Assembly: GCA_037903355.1 (NCBI GenBank)
Contig: JBAJFE010000042.1
Location: 4,538,001 to 4,602,000 of the forward strand
DNA from: Trichuris trichiura
Lineage: Eukaryota; Nematoda; Enoplea; Trichinellida; Trichuridae
DNA: 64,000 nt
Reading direction: 5' to 3'
Position numbers and translations under genes: made by a program. The notes beneath the pieces were generated by a model. That model did no database searches. It was given only the letters and a program-made list of their open reading frames with translations, and had not been told where the DNA came from. Below are positions 12,501-21,600 of the stretch, piece by piece; within the stretch, counting starts at the first letter, position 1, and every line of letters starts with the position of its first letter.

Positions 12501-15500
12501 GGCATTCATGGTGTGCAGATAAAACACCCTGCACATGGAAGGTGTACAACATGGTTAAGGGGCTATGCCTATCTTTATACAATCAAACCAACAGGACAGT
12601 GAAAACGCAAGTTGCATAATCCGGTAAAAGATATTCCTACTGAATTAAACTTTTTCTCTTTAAAAGGATTCCTAATTTAATTCGCTTGGTTCAGACTGCA
12701 TTGGCAGCGCTGTCACGGCCAATTTTCCGAATCTTCAATACACTTCCTCTGACAGAGGATTTAGAAAACGCTAAATATCTCCCCATAGTCCGAAGTTCAA
12801 CTAAGAAAACACATTTTTAAATAGCTCCGTTGTCATGGCAGATTATGCAGTGAGTGAACGACGTCACCCAAGATAATGCAGTTATCAAGATTGGTCTAAT
12901 GCTTCGAAGAAGTTTTTGAGTGGGAGAAAACGGATAACATTTGCAAATGGAACACAGAAATCGACACGGGTAACAAAGGGACGGAATTCGTACTGGGAAT
13001 GTAATTTTAAACCTTCGCCTAAATGACGCGGCGGAATGGAATTATCTAACGAAAGGCTGCCAGTACTTACCTCTATCTCAACAGGATTCGGCAAATCAGA
13101 CTCCGCCTCCGTTAGAGGTGAAGTTTCACCCATCGCTCCAGCTGAGGAGCAAGACAACGCAGGGGATGACTCTTCTGGTAAGTTGGGTCCATGGGACTCG
13201 TTACTGGTTGCTTCAGCATCGTCACAGTATTCTTCTTTGGTATCTGAATCCTCGCTCAGCTGCAGGTCATCGTTAAGCACGGAAAATGAAGTCTGTCTGA
13301 AAATTTAAATAAGTTATCATAGTCACTTGACTGCCAACAGCAGTTAGGGCTGGTGTAAGTTGACTAGAATGACGGCTAAAACTCAAGGCAAAAACAGTCG
13401 AGCAAGCTGCAGCAACTATTCATGGAACTGTTCGCAGTAGAACAATTTCAGACAGGCAACCAAGAGATCAAAAGCGATCGAAGAGAGTGAAAAACATTTC
13501 TTGTGATACTTGAGCACAGTGATTCTCAAGGGGCCATTAGGGAGATGAAAGACTAAGCATTGAGAACGGCAGACACGTACGTGCTTTCTAGCGGGAAGAA
13601 AAGCAGACGAAGACTCCCTGGGGAATATCAGCAGGTATACTTAGCTGGGTGACAGCAGCTTAACACTGGTTTAGCACAGAAAACAATGATTCGCGAACGC
13701 AAAAAGCATCAGCGAGAAAAGTTGAAGGTACCCAAACCTAACGAAACAGAGTTTACCTGGGTGCGATACCTTAACGATCACACCAGAATGCAGAAATTAT
13801 TTTGAGAATCAGAACAGACTATTTTTGCACGTTGACGTATCCTGTTTGGTGTCAAAGGCTCTTTTAAATCAATGGTATCAGCTTATCAACGGGTGCACAT
13901 ACGCCTCCACGATACTCACCTTTTCGGAGATGACGCAGATTTCTGGCAAATTTCTAAAACAGGAGAGCTTTTCTTGTTCAAATGTCCTAAACAAGGCTGA
14001 TTAACGTTCTAACGGTAAATGATGCATCTACCAATGCATGCCTGCGACTCCTTGGGAAATGCTAAATTTTCTCTTCGAGTAGGGGCTCTGACTGTGGCGG
14101 TGAAAACCATTCAGAGAGCGTCGGTCCTTTTCTCGCATCTGGTGACGCTGATGTCCATTTGCATAAGACGGCGCGGCCTGCAAAGGAACACAAAACATTT
14201 CAGTGCAGTTGCGCAGTTCGAGCAGTCAGCAACGCGCAACGACAACAAGCCTGTTGGCGATAAGAAGCTAACAAGAGAGAGCAAGGAAACGAACACATTG
14301 CTGAGTGCGGCAAGGAGAACAACAAACAAACAACGACGCAAATGGCAGGCAGCCTCATACAGCTTCCTAACAGGTAACAGGAGGCCACGGAAGAGAAGCT
14401 AGTTTCAGCATCCTAACAGGTAACTGGAGTCCACGGAAGAGAAGCCTGCTTGTCCAGTGCGAATTGCAGCGTAACAGATGTTCCAAAATGGAGAAGGTCA
14501 TAATCGAAGTTGAATAATACCAACTGTTAGTACGCTGACCGCTCTGGCCAAACGTCGCTACCGCATTTATTGGCATTAGATTACTCTAGTGACCATTGTC
14601 ACTTCACGGCGCGTATCGGCACGCTAGCGGACCAATGCTCTGCGTTTCATTGGTTGGCTCACGCTTAACTAAACAATGGAAATAATAACTCGCCCTGAAT
14701 TCCGCTCTCTTCACCAGCGAGCTCGAATACAAAATGTCTGACCTTTCTCATACCCACCTTCTTCCTAGTCGATTATTTCGCAAGGAAGTCCAACGGGACT
14801 ATATTCACTAGGAATGATTAACAATGCTTAAATCGATAACCATGGTTGGATGACTGAGTCTTCAAAAAACTTGAAAATGCTTCCTAACCTGCCGCTACAT
14901 TTCAAGTTGAGCAATTCTTTGTCATCAAATAAGAACTGATTGTTCAATCAACGCTGAAAGTTCTCGCAAGCCATTTTCGATGGAAAAAAGAATAAACAAA
15001 CCATAGGACAACCAACGTCTGCCTTCTTTAAAAAGTTCTGCCGCGGTTGGAAAAATCAGATTACCCCCAGGGTTTCCTCCGGCTAAAGGTGAAAATGGAG
15101 CCAAGTGGAACAAAACAGCCACCGTGGTTACATTATACCTATGAAAAGACATTTGACAGCTTTAATAAAATGTATTACGGTTTGCCTTATTTAAAGGAAA
15201 GAAGTAGCAGTGAAAGTTGGGCATGCCCGACGTCTTAGCATCTGTCTTATCAACAAACAACAAGCGGATTGAGCAGCCAGCTAAGCACGCCCACCGTGGA
15301 AAAAAGTGTAAATCGTGGACCATTCCAACCGGCCCTAAACGCCAACGTAATGTGTGCTCCATCTTCGAACTGCCTCGAGTTTATCCGCTATGCTGCACAA
15401 TTGATTTCCAACTAATTACGTGTTAAGAGGATCAACCGCAACTAGCTCGAAATACCGCCAGAAAACATTTCTTCTCTGATTAAAACCCTCTAATGCATGG

Positions 15501-18500
15501 GAATCAGTTACCCTTCAGTCCAGTGTTTCTGGCTGCTCGCAAGTGCATGCAAGTAAGTATTATAATACGCTCACTATAATCGTTACGACAACGCTTGAAA
15601 CATTTGCTTGATAATGCCCCAGCCTGGACCTTCGTAAGTTGCCACAATTCTCAGGTGAATACATTGAATGGAGAAACAACAGCGAAAGAGGAGGGAGAAA
15701 GCTATGACTCAACGCGGAAGAATGAAATGTAACGGCAGTAACGCGCTCCAAAAGGTCTAGTCAAAACAAGACATGCATCCTCAGTTCAGTCGGACTGATA
15801 AACTTCAGCTAATCTTCATAACAGTTACAATAATGCAAAGCAAAAGTACGCAACTCTAAAACCACTTCGCGAAGCAGCCACAAGGAGCACCTCGAAACGA
15901 ACGGCAAAGGGGCTGATAGTTCACGCGGGTAGGATACATGAACATGTCCATTGGTTAGGCGAATGCAATCAATCTTCTCAGCCAGCATGCACTGTTCCGG
16001 GCATCTGCAATCGCCTACGGACTCATTTCAGCAGGATTAGAGCGGAAAAGATGGACCAAATAAGAGAACAGGAAACTGTACAATATTGATTACGTCGACA
16101 GCGCAGGATCAATCGCGTCGCAATCGTAAATGTAGCTTACTACTACTTTGAACTCGCTACGAGGGCGGAATTAGTTTTCTACTTACAATAAATTTGAAAA
16201 ACTCTCTTCACAGGTGCTCCCAAGAGATCGACCGGCTGAATAACTATATAAACTAGTTAACTCGGCTAATTCAAGAATAACTCGAGTTGAAAAAACAGGA
16301 GACAGAAAAGCCGAAGCGTTTCCCCGGGAAGACCTATCGATCGAATGGAATCAAACTTCCGCGAAAAGTGTGATGATACCAAAGACAGCTAGGGAAAATG
16401 TTGTAGCCTGCACAGACAGCGGAAACAGTGCAATCTTGTGCTACAGAGCAAGCATTGAAAAAAAAGGTGCTCTATTCAACAATGCAGAAAGTGATTCACG
16501 CAGAGTTATAGACGCTGTCCTGGTAACTAAAGAAACTGCTTATTCTTAAGCAGGTACTCGTGAACATCAATGCTTCAAGGGAATCTGAATGCTTATTAAG
16601 TCGATCACTCCCTGTCACAGTGACAATCAAGATTCTTTCAGTATATAAATAGCTTACCTTTGCATCGTAATCGAATACTCTATCTTGCCTTGGTGTTGAT
16701 ATGCCTGTCAATGGGCTGGCAATCATTTCGCGCATCTCCTATAACAAAACAAAATTTAATAAAGCCCATTTAGATACACGAAATAAGAGGGGCTATTTGC
16801 TTCTCGTAACTTGCGAGGGCGACTATTGCTGAACCAAGCGTCACAACTACGCGTGAATGCTCTCTATCACTCTCATATTGACGAATAAAGAAGAACCGGT
16901 CACATGAACAGCATTCAAGCACTCTTGATAAATCTATGGTTGCGCGGCTTGACACATAGGGCTAAGCAACGGCCAAAAACGATGAAAACCTGGAGGAAAG
17001 TTGAGATGTCCGTTTACGCAATCTGTTGCGTAAACCGCAAGTCGGTAGATAGACATGCTCAATTCAAGCGAGTAAGTTGCTTCAGGGGTGCAGACAAAGA
17101 ATAAACAGTCACTAACTCTGGTGGATGCGGCATGATTAAATGCATGTCTCCGGCATGTCGGTCTTCCCGAAGGGACTGGTCAACGAAATGAAGAGAGCCC
17201 CATGGGAACCTTACTCTACCAGAGTTCGACTGCGGAATGTCATTCGCAATCCTAACAGAACATAAAGAAAGAACTTAGAGAATTAAGCCGTCTACGCCTA
17301 GAAGGATCAATAGGCGTCAAAACGACTCCAGTGAGAACAGCTGTTTAAGACGTCCGCAGAGACGAATGAACTGCGCGGAAAAATGTTTGCATGGCGTCCA
17401 CGTCGCCCCAGTTAAGGTTGTTCCGCTAGGCAATGTCCGTAATGCATAATAAAAGACAACTAGCTACCTTTATCAGATTGGCAACCTCAAGGGGCAGAGG
17501 TGGCGGCAGTGGTTCCGAAGGTGAGTTGGTTCCGAAGGCGACCTGAAAATAGAGGAAACATGAGCGCGTAATGATACATAAAAGTAGTCCGCGCCCGGTA
17601 TTCCCTTACGCGGAAAATGGGCTATGGAGAGGCTAGTTCTGACTGCAGAAGAATCCGCAGCAACAAAGCAGGGACGACGCACGGTTGAACACGAGACGAT
17701 TGAGAGACCGCTGCAGCATCGATTAACTCTATGCTCACTTGAGTACGCTGAATAGCGAAACTAAGGCGCGAATAGCAGTTATGAGTTGAGCTGGGTGAAG
17801 ACGCAACGACGCGTGCTTACTAAGAAGGAAACATCTTTTAGAGCAGACTGGAGTAGTTAAGAAATTGTTAAAACCGGCAAAGTTGCCTCTTCATTTCGCC
17901 CATACTCAAATCCGTGTAAATATTTTCAGAACTGAGTAGTGTGACAAGACGCGTCAGTAGACACACTTTTCAGCGTTCACCGTCAGGAAGAAAGAAAATG
18001 ACTAGCGCAAAGAGGACGGCTGCTTGGACGTCCTTGATTATTACTCGTCCTTAAGACAAGCACCTGATCGTCCAGCACCTGCATTATAATTAAGGAAACT
18101 ACGTAAACCTAATCGGCAATGTTAAACAAAAGCTTACAAAGGAAACTAAAGCACAGTTTATACCTTCTTCTCACGGTTTGCACTATGTCCGTCATGTCTT
18201 ACGTGCAAGTCTTTTTCAAAGGCGCTGCTGACATGTAGTCGTCGTGCACTTGACGCAGACGCAACGCCGCTTCGATGGCATAAATTATTCTTAGTGCGTC
18301 GACTGGTGTGGCCTTTAGTCGCCATGGTGCCATTATTGTGAACATTCAGGCGACTGCGGCTACCTGTTCGAACGAGGCTACAGTCAAGACCAACGGACAA
18401 TTCCATCCCACGTCCTGAGTAATGCATATCTTTGAATAGGTAACCAGACACGTCATCGAAGTTTCCCAGACATTTCTGTAATTTCCTGTGCAGGCTGTCG

Positions 18501-18687
18501 TCACGATTGCAAATCTTTAAAAAGACGCAACAGGTGAGCACCACGAACTTTCAAATAGGCCTACCTTGACTGGAGGACCAAATATAGGTTTTGTTCCTTC
18601 AGAGTCCAGCGGAACCCCATTGATTGACTCAGTGGCGCCGCAGCGTCGGGCTTCCTCCGCCTGACGCCTTAGCGTTTCACGCTCCAT
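3366..18687 (-). CDS. AFF: AF4/FMR2 (AFF/lilliputian) family protein, spliced gene
   Basis: The coding exons on the minus strand, in order, are 18687-18565, 18514-18164, 17542-17468, 16738-16658, a partly resolved linker, 13296-13071, 8704-7361, 7311-7169, 4099-3573 and 3520-3366. Together they give about 1,020 residues. Family landmarks appear in the right order: N-terminal MERETLRRQAEEARR; KCLGNFDDV (compare SMLGNYDEM); the EMREMIASPLTGISTP block; LNDDLQLSEDSD (compare LKDDLKLSSSEDSD); LCRLDLNLIPRLP (compare IVKIDLNLLTRIP); a basic KRKKGKKGKR stretch likely to be a nuclear signal; and the full C-terminal homology domain from YLEKAKRVKHAADA to the last helix AADWLRRF. AFF proteins are disordered nuclear scaffolds of the super elongation complex that recruit P-TEFb and ELL; C. 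elegans has related AFFL proteins. One junction between 16657 and 13297 is not fully solved. Confidence 0.9.
3573..4099 (-). CDS. AFF: AFF exon in C-terminal homology domain
   Basis: Acceptor TTTATTGCAG, donor GTGAGC. It encodes EVLSLRVQALLCLKLYELR (compare TVLCLRCESLLYLRLFKLK), a Ser/Pro-rich linker with HSPTPSPASSTGSS, then VVIPQNVENMYKQQL (compare VTIPQKIHQMAAAYV) and KMTKEDE. The open frame continues past the donor, but the C-terminus resumes after a 52-nt intron. Confidence 0.9.
4100..7168 (-). other. Long AFF intron, no recognised content
   Basis: A 3.1-kb intron inside the C-terminal homology domain. It contains several short open frames on both strands, none with a recognisable domain or convincing splice partners, and a run of ten G at about 4480. 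I see no transposase or structured repeat in it. Confidence 0.6.
7169..7311 (-). CDS. AFF: AFF exon in C-terminal homology domain
   Basis: Acceptor TTTCTTTCTCATTAG, donor GTAAGTG. It encodes ADKSLRIILYLESVIYFVLT and MEKTLSADSSRPYSMLKE, matching the AFF4 segments FEKAVYYLDAVVSFIE and LEKNAQESKSPFPMYSE. The short intron before it (49 nt) hides it in a different frame from the large exon. Confidence 0.9.
7361..8704 (-). CDS. AFF: AFF large exon
   Basis: 448 codons, acceptor CTATTCTCCCTTTTTCAG, donor GTAGAG. The order is NPWDIDYLISKTLSKSGSP (like WQLDNWLNKVNP), acidic Ser/Asp runs, the basic KRKKGKKGKR stretch, LLSPIRPQ...LCRLDLNLIPRLPSP (the PLIVKIDLNLLTRIP motif), low-complexity sequence, and then the start of the C-terminal homology domain, VYLEKAKRVKHAADAQ. 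The reading frame runs on past the donor, but the homology jumps to the next exon across a 49-nt intron. Confidence 0.9.
10455..10771 (+). mobile_element. Penelope-like element, 3' non-coding tail remnant
   Basis: Repeated AAATGGATAAA-type words (about 10480-10575), then TATACGGAACAAG, CAGCTGATAGACAC and AACAGAAAACTTTAAAACTC. The same series occurs on the minus strand at 54.72-54.90 kb as the tail of the Penelope-like element there. No coding sequence is present. Confidence 0.65.
10776..10822 (+). ncRNA. Hammerhead-ribozyme-like motif
   Basis: CTGAAGA at 10781 is followed by a hairpin (CGGATC, loop, GACC) and GAAAGCTC ending near 10812. The ACC before the core can pair with GG after GCTC, and TTATAA with TTAAAG further out. 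The palindromic AGCT would serve as a tiny stem III. It sits about 50 nt after the PLE tail, in the same orientation. Catalytic activity is untested. Confidence 0.45.
11820..12300 (-). pseudogene. Tigger transposase C-terminal remnant
   Basis: On the minus strand the sequence reads KPRAVSGCWKRLC, then VTDIVNIAKKLGDEGFSDM, DDIRERIDCGKLFTNEKLMQ and, after a frame change, PSIERDIMVTRGITASLKPL with LFDEAKKKERQLPITMF. This is the usual tail of Tigger/jerky-type transposases: a CWKKLxPE block, an acidic DDIxExx...LTNEDLMQL block and a Lys-rich end. Frames are broken and the catalytic domain is missing. Confidence 0.7.
13071..13296 (-). CDS. AFF: AFF exon with LNDDLQLSEDSD motif
   Basis: Acceptor TTTAAATTTTCAG, donor GTAAGTACTG. 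After one base of a split codon it reads QTSFSVLNDDLQLSEDSD, equal to the MLKDDLKLSSSEDSD block of AFF4, then an acidic Ser/Glu-rich stretch of the kind found in the family's transactivation region. It ends in phase 0. Confidence 0.88.
13920..13953 (-). CDS. AFF: Possible short AFF linker exon
   Basis: A 34-nt segment lies between a good acceptor (CTCCTGTTTTAG) and a strong donor (GTGAGTATC) and reads KFARNLRHLRK in the required entry phase. Exon 4 ends in phase 0 and the next firm exon needs two bases from before it, so the linker total must be 2 modulo 3. This exon alone gives 1, so a further small exon would be needed; a 13-nt segment at 13757-13769 would satisfy the arithmetic. Both are tentative. 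Confidence 0.35.
16658..16738 (-). CDS. AFF: AFF exon 4
   Basis: 27 codons, acceptor TTTTGTTATAG, donor GTAAGC. It encodes EMREMIASPLTGISTP and then RQDRVFDYDAK, the conserved EM...PLT.I.TP block that in vertebrate AFF proteins lies close to the P-TEFb-binding half. Confidence 0.85.
17468..17542 (-). CDS. AFF: AFF exon 3
   Basis: A 25-codon exon with acceptor CTATTTTCAG and donor GTAGCT, in phase 0. It encodes VAFGTNSPSEPLPPPLPLE and then VANLIK. The end joins directly to EMREMIASP in the next exon, which reproduces the ILKEMTHSWPPPLTAI-type motif of the family. Confidence 0.8.
18164..18514 (-). CDS. AFF: AFF exon 2
   Basis: Acceptor TTTTTAAAG, donor GTATAA, 117 codons in phase 0 after a 50-nt intron. 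It carries LHRKLQKCLGNFDDV, equivalent to LSSRIQSMLGNYDEM of AFF4, the conserved N-terminal homology segment. Confidence 0.87.
18565..18687 (-). CDS. AFF: AFF exon 1 (N-terminus)
   Basis: The ATG at 18687-18685 follows directly on a CATTTGCAG acceptor. It encodes 41 residues beginning MERETLRRQAEEARR, matching the basic helical start of AFF proteins, and ends at PPVK with donor GTAGGC. An upstream in-frame stretch without an ATG was not used. The acceptor at the start codon fits either a 5' UTR intron or a spliced-leader site. Confidence 0.85.
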
Positions 18688-18690
18688 CTG

Positions 18691-21600
18691 CAAATGGACG
18701 TGACTAAAATGTTTGTCAGGCAACTTCTCAAAAAATACGCCAGGGCGAAGGGAATGCTCAGCTAGGGTGAGTATTCGAATCTTAATGCGCCCGATTACCC
18801 CTGCCACGGTAAATCACAGAATGGCGGCAACAACACGTTATGCAAAGAACCATAAAACATGGCGCGCGTAATTTCTTGTTGAACCCAGTTAACGACAACG
18901 AAAGATCACAGCGATCACAGCTTGCGTACAATGAGAGAGTAGACAAACATTTGTTCTCCTACGGTCTTTCCTTGGTAAGCAAAGAAAATGACGAATCCAG
19001 AAGCAGTCAGTCGCACGCCTAGTTAACGCCTTTTTTGAAAATGAGAGTTTCCAATAATCGAAATCCTTGCATGGAGGTTGCCCTTGAGGAATGACAAGCT
19101 TAAGAAATAAAAATAATCAAAAAGCGGGAGACAGTCCTCTCAGACTAGTAGCACCTACTGTAACTAGATAAAGATGGCCACCGACTCATATGGAGAAGTT
19201 ACCACCTTTCCTGGACAACAAATAACAATGGATCATCGTCACTTTCGTTAACGAAAAGCAGACTGACCTTTCCGCTGGTGGAGAAATTGGGTTTTTGCCG
19301 ATAATAAAAGTTTAGACAAAATACCAATTTCAGTAAGCTCGGGCAAAGTTCGCTGTTCAAGCGAGAGAAAATTGTGTAAGCATACGCTAGAGTAAAGAGT
19401 AAACGCGAAAGATTTGTACACGCAAGTACTTGCAGCGACAAAAATGTTGGCGAGTTACCAGGGATGCGGTTGCTCAAATAAACAGGTTCTATCAGCGAAG
19501 ACGTGGGCGCCGACTGCAGGCTCACCGCACGTGGACCCCATTTTGCTGGCCACCGAACTATTACCGTATACGTGCCGTCAGGGAAAACCGGAATGGACGC
19601 ATATGATCGACCAATCCACCTACCATCAGTTTATTCTTCTTCCTGTTTCCTCGCTGCCTACATTTCCCTTTCTACCTGCGAAGTCAAAACACTGCGGACC
19701 AATTGCGGAAAACTGATTTTGAGAAATATATGCCAAGGCGGCATGAACGCAACATAGGCGACAGCACCTGTGCAACTGGGAAGATCAGATAAATTTACGA
19801 TCAGATGACGGATCTCGATTGACCTGAAAGCTTCGCTATTTAGCGTTTATGTAATAAACGTTATTTTAATGAATGGGTTGTAAACCGCAAAATTTTTACA
19901 AAAAATGTTTATAGAACGCATCCGTTAGGAAGGAAGAAAGAAAAAAGAAAAATTTAACAGAAAATCATACATTTTCTCTTGAGAAAATGCAGCAGGCTAA
20001 ATTCCTGGCCCAAAGAAGCAAAACATTTGGCACTAAAAAACGGACGCAATAGGAAATATAAACCAGAGCTGTTACAGGAAGCTAAATTAGCAGTGGATGG
20101 AGATAGAATAGATCAATGCCCGTAACCTAACGTATCCGCAAGAACAAACAACGTTCAGCAGACTCATAAAGGCAGAAGAGCAAGTTAGGCGCGCAACGGC
20201 GCAAACGAAAGCTATATAATTAACTAGCCGTTCAGAAAAGCAGGGTCCATGGTGTGAGAACTAACTGTGTAAGAATGGAGCGCATAGCGCCACCGGTAAC
20301 TTTCGTGATGACTTCAAGGAGACGAGATTCTGATTTGTCATCATTCCGCTTAACTTCGCTATCAAGCGCACGCGCCAGCGAATATCAAAGCAAAAAACAG
20401 CAAATTTGGGAAAGAATCATTCTTCGAATCACGGCAAGGCGTATTTTTTCTAGGGAACTTATTAGTATTAGACATGTGAAACGTGACTTAGGTGATTATG
20501 ATTAATCGAACGGAAGCAATAGGACCTGAGCACTATATTCCTAATCGCACTGAGCGCGGGAAGATGATGTTGCAACCTGTAAGCAGGATTTGCTTCTTCG
20601 AGTAAACTTATTTGCAGCAATGAATTTACAACGTAAAAAACGAGACAAGCGTTCGTTACCACAAGTCACTTGCGCAACAGAAGGATCACATGAACGCTAT
20701 CTCATTGGGCGCCTCTTAAGCACACTGAAAACACTTTCGAACGCAACTCATAGTGCAACTTGATTGATTCGTTCAAGGCATATCAACGCTCACATGCGTT
20801 TCACGCAGCCAGCCTATCTTGAGCGATGTAGAATCTTTTTAGCTTTAGCTGAATGTATCTATCGAGCTTTCTCTCGAACGATGACTAAAAGTGGCTAAGG
20901 AAACGAAAAAAGAAAAGGTAACAAGTTATTAGGAATTAACGCAACTATCAGGTAGTACAAAACATTTTTTGGTCTCTGACGACGACATGCGGGTGAAAGT
21001 CGAAATTGCCCTATTTCAGAATTACCGCAACAAGCACTCCCGTTCGACGCGAAGCGTAACAAAAGGCTAATGGAAATAAACCGGCCCTAATTTTTTACAT
21101 TCTTCATTCTGCGATGTACAAGTAGACAAAGTTAAAGCCACGCAGCAAGATAGTACATTAACGTACTCCCAAATTCTGGAAAGCAACCCTTGAAATGCAA
21201 TATGGGCCACTGGCATTAAAACAGCGTAACGTGCTAGAAGTACTGAGTCAGCTGATGATTTTCACAATCGAGATCGGCTCTGAATGACATCTAACTGAAA
21301 AACAGTGCCTGCATGAAATGATGAGAAGATTGACGAAACAAATAGTTAACAAATCACAATTGCAAAGCGAATGATCACCAAAAGCAAGGTTCTGCGGTTT
21401 GGGAGTTTACGTCTAAACATGCCAACAGGATCGGTGGCAGGGAGGCGTACGCGTTATGAGACTCAGTAAGGAATTTTTTTCCACAGAAGTCAAAACGGAC
21501 TGATCGATTGGCTGGCAGAGCAAGGCGAGCAGACGTTTCGTCAATGCGTCTACCTGTTTCGTAGTTCGTCAACAACACGTTCAAGGCACGAGAAGAGATT

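Noticed and set aside
18688..18807. N-terminal extension of AFF exon 1
   Set aside because: No ATG in frame, a clear acceptor lies at 18688-18690, and homology begins at the ATG at 18687.
19199..19757. Open frames of about 100 codons on both strands
   Set aside because: They overlap each other and show no conserved motif; treated as chance.
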